Assembly (NCBI GenBank): GCA_910588225.1
Contig: CAJUQT010000053.1
Location: 1 to 25,276, forward strand
From: an uncultured Acetatifactor sp.
GTDB lineage: Bacteria; Bacillota; Clostridia; Lachnospirales; Lachnospiraceae
Length of the DNA: 25,276 nt
Direction: 5' to 3'
A model generated the notes under the pieces. It made no database searches, had not been told where the DNA came from, and saw only the letters and a program-made list of their open reading frames with translations. Numbering within the stretch: position 1 is the stretch's first letter; every line of letters starts with the position of its first letter. A program made the position numbers and the translations under genes. This document shows, piece after piece, positions 1 to 6,155 of this stretch.

Positions 1-159
1 GATAGGGGAAGTCTGCGCTTTTTTGGCTACCCGGAAGGTTATGTTTCACAGTAAGTTTCTTAATTGCCTCTTGAACCAACTTTTTAATAGCCTCTTTTTT
101 ACACTCTTCTCCTTTGCATTTATTTTGAAAGGTGCCAACTATTCGACCATTTCATTCAT
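1..159 (-). pseudogene. Frame-broken ORF running off the left edge
   Basis: A strong ribosome site (AGGAGGG, 171-177) lies 11 nt before an ATG at 159, but that frame stops after six codons (MNEMVE). The next ATG (155) also gives only a short peptide. The third frame, open from 151 to the window edge, encodes about 50 residues of protein-like sequence that includes CKGEECKKEAIKKL and a second EAIKKL, probably an amphipathic helix. It has no start codon of its own near the ribosome site. A single -1 shift would join the start to this frame. An ECF-type promoter block (193-229) sits directly upstream, so the locus was probably an expressed target of the neighbouring sigma factor. No family was recognised. 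It could be a pseudogene, a sequence error or a frameshifted gene. Confidence 0.35.
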
Positions 160-192
160 TCTGTAAATGTCCCTCCTGCTACCCTTCTACTA

Positions 193-229
193 TATAAATG
201 ACCTGACCCGATTCTTTTATTACAAAAAA
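193..229 (-). promoter_or_regulatory. ECF-sigma-type promoter, copy A
   Basis: On the minus strand the block TTTTTTGTAATAAAA (229-215) is followed after 9 nt by CAGGTCATTTATA (205-193). The same two blocks recur at 1330-1365 with an 8-nt gap. A -35-like TGTAAT and a -10-like GTC suit an ECF sigma factor better than sigma-A. It stands about 35 nt upstream of the frame-broken ORF at the left edge. Confidence 0.5.
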
Positions 230-296
230 TTTTATTTTTTTGATAACATGACTCTACTCTGAAAATGTCTGACCTCAAAACTCCCCTTAATTGAAA

Positions 297-340
297 TTCC
301 CTGCTTTCCTCCCTGATTACTGTCAGGAGAAAGCAGGGAA
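297..340 (-). terminator. Stem-loop, probable terminator of the KTSC/exported-protein unit
   Basis: The arms TTCCCTGCTTTC and GAAAGCAGGGAA pair, and a further CCTGA/TCAGG pairing with small bulges extends the stem around the loop. It lies 80-120 nt past the stop of the KTSC gene on the minus strand. The T-tract is weak (AATTTCAATT), so termination is inferred from position and stem length. Confidence 0.45.
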
Positions 341-418
341 CCATAAAGCTTAACAATACATTTTATTACATAGCAGTTCAGAAGATCATATAAAGGATTC
401 CCCTATTCCGGTCAAAAG

Positions 419-697
419 CTACTCCTTCTCCTGACCATCGTTATCCGAAACAACTGTCTCTTCGAAATGACCGCTGACATGTACGCGGAAATAGGTATCC
501 GGATGATAATTATGTCTGAGCCTGTACCAAATGTCTTCCGGCACATCATCATATCTCCGCACCTTTCCGTCCGTCGCCAGCTTAACCTCCAGGGTGGCAG
601 TCTGTGGATCATAACCAACTGTTTCAATAACCGTACTGAAGAAACTGATATGTTTAATTGTCTTGCCCTCCATTATTTGATGTACTACTATGGTCAC
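419..697 (-). CDS. KTSC-domain small protein
   Basis: A 92-aa cytoplasmic protein with no signal peptide or membrane segment. Residues about 25-75 match the KTSC pattern: GYDPQTATLEV, then a charged turn, VRRYDDVPEDIWYRL, and a closing FRVHVSGHF. KTSC domains are short alpha/beta folds, found alone or attached to other enzymes, with no firmly assigned biochemical role. The reading starts at GTG (697). An ATG at 673 is the alternative, and neither has a convincing ribosome site, which suggests coupling to the exported-protein gene that ends 20 nt upstream. A stem-loop follows at 297-340. The family call is fairly sure; the function is unknown. Confidence 0.7.
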   Translation of the reverse strand: MTIVVHQIMEGKTIKHISFFSTVIETVGYDPQTATLEVKLATDGKVRRYDDVPEDIWYRLRHNYHPDTYFRVHVSGHFEETVVSDNDGQEKE

Positions 698-717
698 TGG
701 GTTTCTCTGTTGTTGTT

Positions 718-1245
718 TTACTCAAAATCATAAACAAACTCTCCGCTGTCGTTTTCTCCTTCCGTATAACCATTGACATTTCCATAATGGACACAGGTAA
801 TTTTGTAAGTCGCCCCTTTCACCGCACCAGGATACACAATACTAACTCCCATATTTGATCTATTATATGATTCTCCTCCCTTAGAAGTAGCCACTAAATC
901 CCAGCCCCCATACCAGGTTTTCTTCCAGATTTTAACATCCTTCACCCCTAACACGGACGCAGTACCTACTGTTCCGGTAGAAATTCCTATATGCATGCCA
1001 TCACTTTCTTCTCCAACACTAATAATGCAGCTGGCCAACATAGTATATGGGTCAATTTCGGAAGATACATCCATGTCTTCCACTACAATTGCTTCCAAAA
1101 CTGCTACTTCTTGATATTGCTCCAAAGAATTTTCCAATGCACCTGTTTCAGCGGCCATACTAATAAATCCAGAAATTTCTACAGACAACAATACTGTTAC
1201 CAATACACTCAAGAACCTTTGACCTACTTTTTTTACTTTTCTCAT
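718..1245 (-). CDS. Exported protein of unknown function, candidate sigma-factor target
   Basis: About 175 aa with a classic Sec signal peptide: MRKVKKVGQRF, a hydrophobic core VLVTVLLSVEISGFI, and likely cleavage after SMA before AETG. The mature part is about 145 aa, rich in Gly, Ser and Thr, with the repeated-strand look of a small beta-sandwich (GISTGTVGTASV, WYGGWDLVAT, VYPGAVKGATYKI). No cysteine sorting signal or LPXTG motif is visible, so it is probably secreted or loosely surface-bound. Two ATGs are possible, 1251 and 1245; the second is preferred because AAGGAG then sits 9 nt away instead of 3. An ECF-type promoter block lies 85 nt upstream, and the KTSC gene follows after 20 nt. 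The family was not recognised. Confidence 0.65.
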   Translation of the reverse strand: MRKVKKVGQRFLSVLVTVLLSVEISGFISMAAETGALENSLEQYQEVAVLEAIVVEDMDVSSEIDPYTMLASCIISVGEESDGMHIGISTGTVGTASVLGVKDVKIWKKTWYGGWDLVATSKGGESYNRSNMGVSIVYPGAVKGATYKITCVHYGNVNGYTEGENDSGEFVYDFE

Positions 1246-1329
1246 TTCCATTTTCTCCTTAGTATAGTTTTCGAAGGACTTTCTTCCTCTCCTTTCCCAT
1301 AAATCTTATTTCATATTGTCCTTCTATAC

Positions 1330-1365
1330 TATAAATGACCTGAAACATCATTTTATTACAAAAAA
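1330..1365 (-). promoter_or_regulatory. ECF-sigma-type promoter, copy B
   Basis: On the minus strand TTTTTTGTAATAAAA (1365-1351), an 8-nt gap, then CAGGTCATTTATA (1342-1330). Both blocks are identical to copy A at 193-229, although the intervening sequence differs in content and by one base in length. It falls just after the anti-sigma stop codon and upstream of the exported protein, so it could start a separate transcript for the exported and KTSC genes. Confidence 0.55.
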
Positions 1366-1366
1366 T

Positions 1367-2566
1367 CTAAACCTTTTTACTTGTTTTGACACAGTTCCAA
1401 TATTGTTCAGCCAATACCTTTAAATTTTCTAAGTCATCTTGTCCTCTAATGTAATATTGACAATTTCCTTCATAGAAGGAAATTATATAGAATATATCTC
1501 CTGTTTCCTCCGTTTTACAATAAATCCCCATTTTTTGAGAAGCTTCCCCATAATCATCAATATAATTATAACCTACAAAACTTTCCTCATGATATGATAT
1601 TTTTTCTTGATATATCCAAGCCCCTAAAAAAATCTCATCTTTCCTAAGTACATTCTGATAATTACTACCAACATATTTTCTATATTCAACTTCACCTGCT
1701 TCATAATACTGCCACTCATACCCCTCCGGCATCTCAAACTTCTCTTCAATCTCCAGCCACTCCTGGGTCCAATCGGGCATTTCCTCCCGGCTCAGATAGG
1801 TACATTCATTTGTATCCGTCTCTGCCTCCAAATCCGTAGGTGAAGTCATCATTTTCGTTCCCGTGTCATCCTGCTCCAGCCAATAGAAAAAATCATTACC
1901 TCCTGTGGCTATCGCCTCCGCCGTTCCGCTGACTGCCAAAATCAGCGCAATCACAATGGTTGCCGCGATATACTTATGCCCCATTGCAAAATGCCACATC
2001 CCGGCAGTAAACCTGCCCTGAGCAGGACAGCCTGTCCCAAAAAACCTGATGCTTCCCGTTTTGGGAAGGCACGCGCCGGCCTTTGACACACTGAAGCCGG
2101 ATATTCCCAGTTCTGCGGATATCTCCGCTCCGAAATCCGCAGTATCCGGCGCTCTGAACTTCCTGAATTCGGATGCCTTCTTCTCTTTGACTGCATGCAT
2201 TTCCCCCATGCCGTCTTTCGGCTCGTCGGTCCCGGCCGCCTCCCCCATGCCGTTTTCCGGTGCCGCGGCATCGGATACTTCCCGCCCTTTTTCTCCGGCC
2301 CTGCACGCTTTCTCTGTCCTGTCTCCCCGCATTTCCGGGACAGGCAGTAATTCCTCCTGCCTGCAGGCAAGTTCCTGAAAGCGTTCCCAGGCCTCACTCT
2401 TCCGCGGAATATCATTCTCTTCTATGGGCTCCAGGCGGTCCAGCAGATAAAGGATCGATTCCACGGCTCCGGCATCGTACTCCTCTTCTGAAGCGAACAA
2501 TGTATACCAATCCAACTTCTCCTTTAACTCTTTTACCAGCAAATCCTTATTCTTATCTTCCTGCAT
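1367..2566 (-). CDS. Single-pass membrane anti-sigma-like protein (DUF4367-like sensor domain)
   Basis: A 399-aa protein paired with the ECF sigma gene just upstream. It has a charged cytoplasmic N-terminus of about 50 residues (KDLLVKELKEKLDWYTL, then EEYDAGAVESILYLLDRL), a low-complexity linker, one membrane helix near residues 194-214 (YIAATIVIALILAVSG), and an extracytoplasmic domain of about 180 aa. That domain ends in a pattern like DUF4367: YEAGEVEYRKY, then DIFYIISFYEGNCQYYIRG and a closing helix. This layout is typical of membrane regulators that hold an ECF sigma factor until an outside signal arrives. The start at 2566 is chosen for GGAGGAGA just upstream; an in-frame extension to 2638 lacks such a site. 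The linker DNA (about 1970-2400) is much richer in GC than the sensor-domain DNA (1370-1700). Anti-sigma function is inferred from context. Confidence 0.65.
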   Translation of the reverse strand: MQEDKNKDLLVKELKEKLDWYTLFASEEEYDAGAVESILYLLDRLEPIEENDIPRKSEAWERFQELACRQEELLPVPEMRGDRTEKACRAGEKGREVSDAAAPENGMGEAAGTDEPKDGMGEMHAVKEKKASEFRKFRAPDTADFGAEISAELGISGFSVSKAGACLPKTGSIRFFGTGCPAQGRFTAGMWHFAMGHKYIAATIVIALILAVSGTAEAIATGGNDFFYWLEQDDTGTKMMTSPTDLEAETDTNECTYLSREEMPDWTQEWLEIEEKFEMPEGYEWQYYEAGEVEYRKYVGSNYQNVLRKDEIFLGAWIYQEKISYHEESFVGYNYIDDYGEASQKMGIYCKTEETGDIFYIISFYEGNCQYYIRGQDDLENLKVLAEQYWNCVKTSKKV

Positions 2567-2689
2567 ATTCTCCTCCTTTCCCGGCTGTCCCAACATACAG
2601 GCCGCACAAGTCATCTCCTGTTGACACAGAGATACCATACCCGTCGGCTATTATGATGATTCAAACAGAATTCGAGCCGTTATCTTCTC

Positions 2690-3202
2690 TCATTTCATCC
2701 CGTCTTTCAGCTTTTTCTTCATTCTGTAAAGGCGTACTCTCATATTGTTATCCGTGATTCCCTCTTCTTTTGCCAGTACTGAAATCGGACACCCGCCAAA
2801 ATAATATCTCTTGATCAGCTTCCACTCTTTCTCGTCCAGAATCGCCAGCGCAGTCAGTTCCAATTCCACCTCTTCGTAACAGCCTTCCTCCACACCCAAT
2901 TCCGGACTTCCCTCATCCAGAGGTTCTGTCGCCCAACGCTTCATTTTCCTGTGAAGTTCCCGCATTTTGAACCATGCAGTACGCAGCAGCCACAGCTTCG
3001 GTTCAGAATGTTCCAGAAAATCTTTGCCCTTCTTCAATGCCACATAAAATACATCTTGTGTGATATCTTCTGCCATTTCTTTATGTGGGATTTCCCGATA
3101 TACATATTTGAAAACAGCATCAAAGTATTTCTCATAAATATCCGCGAGTTCATCCGGCATGTTGGTTATTGGGTCCTTCTCTTTCATCTTTTGTTCCGCC
3201 AT
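2690..3202 (-). CDS. ECF-type RNA polymerase sigma factor
   Basis: About 170 aa, normal for an ECF (group 4) sigma factor. Region 2 is visible as YEKYFDAVFKYVYREI followed by MAEDITQDVFYVAL, the helix that binds the polymerase and melts the -10. Region 4 near the C-terminus has the helix-turn-helix YYFGGCPISVLAKEEGI then NNMRVRLYRMKKKLK, which reads the -35. There is no room for regions 1 or 3. The start is uncertain: ATG at 3202 is used, with TTG at 3220 and ATG at 3187 as alternatives, and none has a strong ribosome site. The membrane partner follows on the same strand. Two matching promoter blocks (193-229, 1330-1365) are the candidate targets, but no copy is evident upstream of the sigma gene itself, so autoregulation is not supported. 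Confidence 0.85.
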   Translation of the reverse strand: MAEQKMKEKDPITNMPDELADIYEKYFDAVFKYVYREIPHKEMAEDITQDVFYVALKKGKDFLEHSEPKLWLLRTAWFKMRELHRKMKRWATEPLDEGSPELGVEEGCYEEVELELTALAILDEKEWKLIKRYYFGGCPISVLAKEEGITDNNMRVRLYRMKKKLKDGMK

Positions 3203-3309
3203 CCCATCTGCATTACTCAAATAAATACAATTACATCCATGTCTTACTAAATTTACTTTGCCCTTTTTACTGTACCATTATTTCCCTTATCAGAAATGAA
3301 TCTTTAGAA

Positions 3310-3555
3310 TTACTGAAATTTCTCTATCTCTTCCCCGCTTTCTAAAACAGCCTGTTCCAATGAAAAACCTTTGTTAAATCTCTCTATAGAACATGCTGTC
3401 CCACATTCAGGCCGTCCAAACCACTTTCTAAATTTCTTGCAGGAACCGATTTCATATATTATAATGGTACTTGTCCGATCGGCTTCCCCTGTGAATGCGA
3501 GAAACGCATCATAAGCAGAACAGTTGAGGCAATCGACTACAATACTATAATACAT
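3310..3555 (-). CDS. Small protein of unknown function, uncertain gene
   Basis: An 81-aa reading frame upstream of and co-directional with the sigma gene, with protein-like content and codon use: a strand-rich start (MYYSIVVDCLNCSAYDAF), a mid-section (TSTIIIYEIGSCKKFRKWF), and an acidic helical end (SLEQAVLESGEEIEKF). It has five cysteines and no membrane helix. Against it: no ribosome site precedes the ATG, the frame simply runs open into the antisense of DAHP synthase, and the plus-strand promoter of that gene lies inside it. It may be a truncated remnant whose original 5' end has been replaced. No family was recognised. Confidence 0.3.
   Translation of the reverse strand: MYYSIVVDCLNCSAYDAFLAFTGEADRTSTIIIYEIGSCKKFRKWFGRPECGTACSIERFNKGFSLEQAVLESGEEIEKFQ
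3524..3551 (+). promoter_or_regulatory. Sigma-A promoter for DAHP synthase
   Basis: TTGAGG (3524-3529), a 16-bp spacer, then TATAAT (3546-3551). The predicted transcript start near 3558 falls on the ribosome site of the 8-codon ORF, giving a very short untranslated leader. Confidence 0.6.
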
Positions 3556-3569
3556 GGAAAGGATTGCTA

Positions 3570-3596
3570 ATGCAAACAAAATATTATGAGTTTTGA
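3570..3596 (+). CDS. Possible 8-residue aromatic leader peptide overlapping DAHP synthase
   Basis: An ATG at 3570 has the only good ribosome site in the area (GGAAAGGA, 3556-3563, 6 nt away). It encodes MQTKYYEF and stops at 3594-3596, ten codon-bases inside the DAHP synthase gene in a different frame. The DAHP synthase ATG (3586) has no ribosome site of its own, so its translation may rely on ribosomes finishing this short ORF. Three of eight residues are Tyr or Phe, products of the pathway. Aromatic leader peptides are known for other aromatic-synthesis genes; this example is an inference from sequence only. A lost base that split a longer N-terminus is the alternative. Confidence 0.35.
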   Translation: MQTKYYEF

Positions 3597-4614
3597 ATTT
3601 ATTCGCAAACTTCCCACTCCGGCAGAGATTCGTGAAGAATATCCCCTGCCCCGGAATCTGGTAGAATTGAAACAGGAAAGAGACGCTGCCATCAGAGATG
3701 TCATCACGGGCAAAAGCTCCCGCTTTCTCGTAATCATCGGTCCCTGCTCCGCCGACAATGAGGACGCTGTCTGCGACTATATTAACCGGCTGGCCAGGAT
3801 CAATGAAAAGGTAAAAGACCGGCTGATTCTGATCCCCAGAATCTATACCAACAAGCCCCGCACCACGGGAGAGGGCTATAAGGGTATCGTCCATCAGCCT
3901 GACCCGGAAAAAAAGCCTGACTTCCTTGCCGGGCTGATTGCCATGAGAAAAATGCACATCCGGGCTTTTCAGGAATCAGGTCTCACTGCGGCGGACGAAA
4001 TGCTCTATCCCGAAAACTGGCGCTATATCTCCGATATTCTGTCGTATGTGGCTATTGGCGCCCGCTCAGTAGAAGATCAGCAGCACCGACTGACCGCCAG
4101 CGGCTTTGACGTGGCCGCCGGTATGAAGAATCCAATGAGCGGCGATTTATCTGTTATGCTGAATTCTGTCTATGCAGCTCAACATTCTCATTCCTTTATC
4201 TACAGAGGCTGGGAAGTCACTACCACCGGTAACGAACTGACTCATACGATTCTTCGCGGTGCCGTAAATAAACATGGCAGCAATGTGCCTAACTACCATT
4301 ACGAAGATTTGAACCGCCTTCTGGAAATGTATAACGCAATGGATTTAAAATATCCTGCCTGCGTCATAGATGCCAACCATTCCAATTCAGGCAAACAGTT
4401 TGAACAGCAGGTTCGCATTACCAAGGAAGTCATGCACAGCCGCAGACTGAATTCCGACATTCACAAACTGGTAAAGGGTGTCATGATTGAAAGCTATATC
4501 GAAGAAGGGTGCCAGAAAATAGGCGAGGGTATCTATGGGAAATCTATTACCGATCCCTGTCTGGGGTGGGAAGCTTCAGAACATCTAATCTACGAAATCG
4601 CCGAATATGAATGA
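3586..4614 (+). CDS. 3-deoxy-7-phosphoheptulonate (DAHP) synthase, class I
   Basis: A 342-aa cytoplasmic enzyme that condenses phosphoenolpyruvate with erythrose 4-phosphate, the first committed step of the shikimate pathway to Phe, Tyr and Trp. The class I signature is clear: IIGPCSADNEDAV near residue 50, PRIYTNKPRTTGEGYKG near 84-100, GARSVEDQQHR mid-protein, GMKNPMSGDLSVM, and the metal/substrate-region VIDANHSNSGKQ towards the C-terminus. The N-terminus MSFEFIRKLPTPAEI is a usual start for this clostridial group, so 3586 is favoured although no ribosome site precedes it. The gene is monocistronic: promoter at 3524-3551, overlapping mini-ORF at 3570, and an inverted repeat (4629-4672) after the stop. 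Which aromatic end product inhibits it cannot be told by eye. Confidence 0.95.
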   Translation: MSFEFIRKLPTPAEIREEYPLPRNLVELKQERDAAIRDVITGKSSRFLVIIGPCSADNEDAVCDYINRLARINEKVKDRLILIPRIYTNKPRTTGEGYKGIVHQPDPEKKPDFLAGLIAMRKMHIRAFQESGLTAADEMLYPENWRYISDILSYVAIGARSVEDQQHRLTASGFDVAAGMKNPMSGDLSVMLNSVYAAQHSHSFIYRGWEVTTTGNELTHTILRGAVNKHGSNVPNYHYEDLNRLLEMYNAMDLKYPACVIDANHSNSGKQFEQQVRITKEVMHSRRLNSDIHKLVKGVMIESYIEEGCQKIGEGIYGKSITDPCLGWEASEHLIYEIAEYE

Positions 4615-4628
4615 GAACTATTACAAAC

Positions 4629-4672
4629 CTGCGATTCAGCCTGTGCAGTATCGGTTTCAGGCTGAATCGCAG
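4629..4672. terminator. 15-bp perfect inverted repeat between convergent genes
   Basis: CTGCGATTCAGCCTG (4629-4643) and CAGGCTGAATCGCAG (4658-4672) are perfect complements around a 14-nt loop. It lies between the DAHP synthase stop and the converging spoIIM stop, where a two-way terminator is expected. Neither side has a clear T-tract, so it may act as a 3'-end stabiliser or a Rho-assisted stop. Confidence 0.55.
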
Positions 4673-4720
4673 TGCTGAAATCATATCCCTTCGGCAGTCT
4701 GTCCAGCAAAATCTGCGACA

Positions 4721-5326
4721 TTAAAATATCTTCAGAAATCCAAGCACCAGCCAGGGATTGATATACCCCTCCAGCAGGCATCCTGTGATTACAGCAGCCA
4801 GAATCCCCCCAAGCCGTCCCGCCTTTTTCAGTAGAAATCCTTTGTCTCCGGCGCTGAAATCTCCCCTCACGTAGATTCCCCGAAACAATTCTCTGCACCA
4901 GGGAAGCATTGCCAGCACAGCCGGCACATATAACAGATATTGCGGAAATATACTGACCAGCGCCAGCAGGATTCCTTTCAGTCCATACCGCAGCGCCAGC
5001 GCCGTCAGAAAGGCGCCTGCGGACATCCCGTACCACAGGGCCGCTCCCATACAGGCAGCCATCCCCAGATAAGTAGTGGAGATTACAGCCAGAATCAGCA
5101 GCCTGCCGATTCTTTTTCTGAACACATAGCAAAAAAGAGCATTGCCGTCCAGGGACATATCTTTCATCTGATACAGCATATGTTCATTGAACAGTCCTGT
5201 ATCTCCCAGCAAAATGCTCTTTCCTATATTCACAATAAACATTCCGGCCACTAATCCCACAACGAAAAAAGTCAGAAATGTACGTTCCCCGGATAAAAAT
5301 CTCCTTCCTGAAAGCTGCACCCGCAT
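4721..5326 (-). CDS. spoIIM: Stage II sporulation protein M
   Basis: A 201-aa integral membrane protein of the SpoIIM (DUF95) family. SpoIIM forms the DMP complex with SpoIID and SpoIIP, which remodels peptidoglycan so the mother cell can engulf the forespore. About five membrane helices are visible, starting with TFLTFFVVGLVAGMFIVNI and ending with the C-terminal GYINPWLVLGFLKIF. Family-type motifs are LYVPAVLAM and the GILLALVSIFPQY loop. The ATG at 5326 follows AAGGACGGTG; the longer in-frame extension upstream reads as non-protein sequence. It sits 106 nt downstream of the NUDIX gene on the same strand, as in Bacillus, where nudF precedes spoIIM. Its presence supports a spore-forming host. 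Confidence 0.9.
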   Translation of the reverse strand: MRVQLSGRRFLSGERTFLTFFVVGLVAGMFIVNIGKSILLGDTGLFNEHMLYQMKDMSLDGNALFCYVFRKRIGRLLILAVISTTYLGMAACMGAALWYGMSAGAFLTALALRYGLKGILLALVSIFPQYLLYVPAVLAMLPWCRELFRGIYVRGDFSAGDKGFLLKKAGRLGGILAAVITGCLLEGYINPWLVLGFLKIF

Positions 5327-5432
5327 CACCGTCCTTCCATGGCAACTGATATCCGCTGCCTTTCTCCGGTCACATGTAAAAATGATGCAGGGAAAGCAGC
5401 CGATACTCCAATGTATGCGGGCAGGCTTTTGT

Positions 5433-5978
5433 CTATGCGGATTCCGGGGCAAACTTTGCGGCATAGGTCAAAATGCCGCAGATGGTTTTGGAATCCTGAA
5501 TCTTACAGTCAAAAATCATTTGCTTCAGTTCTTCCACCGAATAAGCCTCCACATTGATATTCTCGTCTTCGTCCAGATGCTGTTTTCCCGGCTTCAGGTC
5601 TCTGGCCAGGTAAATGTCAATCTTTTCATTGCAGAAAGCCACCGTGGTGTAGATGGAATTCAGAAGCTCTACCCGGCCGCAGGTATAGCCTGTCTCCTCC
5701 TCCAGTTCACGTACCGCTGCAGATTCCGTGGGCTCATCCCGCCCATTCAATCCGCCTGCCGGGATCTCCAGAGTGTCTCTCTCCAGCGCATTCCGATACT
5801 GCCGCACCATGAGGAGCTTTCCGTCTTCCCGCACCGCCACCACCGCGGCAGCCCCCTTATGATCAATCAGATCCCATTTTGCCACATTTCCGTTGGGTAT
5901 CAACATGGTATCCTGATAATAGTCAAGAATAACTCCATTTGCCACAAGTTCCCTTTTCAATCTCTTATATTCTTCCAT
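5433..5978 (-). CDS. NUDIX hydrolase, ADP-ribose pyrophosphatase type
   Basis: A 181-aa cytoplasmic hydrolase likely to cleave ADP-ribose and related nucleoside diphosphate sugars. The complete Nudix box Gx5Ex7REUxEExGU lies at residues 76-98, from G76 through E82 and R90-E91 to G97, with the metal-binding glutamates intact. An upstream IPAGG turn and the downstream YTTVAFCNEKIDIYLA stretch are typical of the NudF/ADPRase subgroup. The ATG at 5978 follows AGGAGAGGGAA. The neighbouring spoIIM reproduces the nudF-spoIIM order of Bacillus subtilis, which supports the subgroup assignment. A terminator-like hairpin (6006-6035) lies only about 30 nt upstream, so the gene is either read through from farther upstream or attenuated. 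Confidence 0.9.
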   Translation of the reverse strand: MEEYKRLKRELVANGVILDYYQDTMLIPNGNVAKWDLIDHKGAAAVVAVREDGKLLMVRQYRNALERDTLEIPAGGLNGRDEPTESAAVRELEEETGYTCGRVELLNSIYTTVAFCNEKIDIYLARDLKPGKQHLDEDENINVEAYSVEELKQMIFDCKIQDSKTICGILTYAAKFAPESA

Positions 5979-6005
5979 TTCCCTCTCCTGAAAACCTTAC
6001 TTCCT

Positions 6006-6035
6006 GAAAAGACTCCCGACTGTTCGCCGAGAGTC
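6006..6035 (-). terminator. Intrinsic terminator (or attenuator) before the NUDIX gene
   Basis: On the minus strand GACTCTCG pairs with CGGGAGTC (one G-T pair) around a 9-nt loop, followed by TTTTC. It lies past the aminotransferase stop and about 30 nt before the NUDIX start, leaving no room for a normal promoter downstream of it. Transcription of the NUDIX gene must therefore pass through it. Confidence 0.5.
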
Positions 6036-6155
6036 AAAAGCTGTATTCGTAACAGTTCAGACAGGTCCCTGAGCTATTATCTGTACTCATTTGTTTTCAC
6101 ATGAAATCTCTATATTGGTCCGGGCAGTACCCTGAACTGTCGTTCACTTACAATA

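Noticed and set aside
156..356. Minus-strand 66-codon frame
   Set aside because: It overlaps the stem-loop and ECF promoter copy A and has no protein character.
361..370. Third TGTAATAAAA block on the minus strand
   Set aside because: It lacks the second block (CAGGTCATTTATA) and is not upstream of a gene.
2049..2415. Long alternative frames on both strands within the anti-sigma gene
   Set aside because: They result from the GC-rich linker; the minus frame continuous with the sensor domain and ribosome site is the real one.
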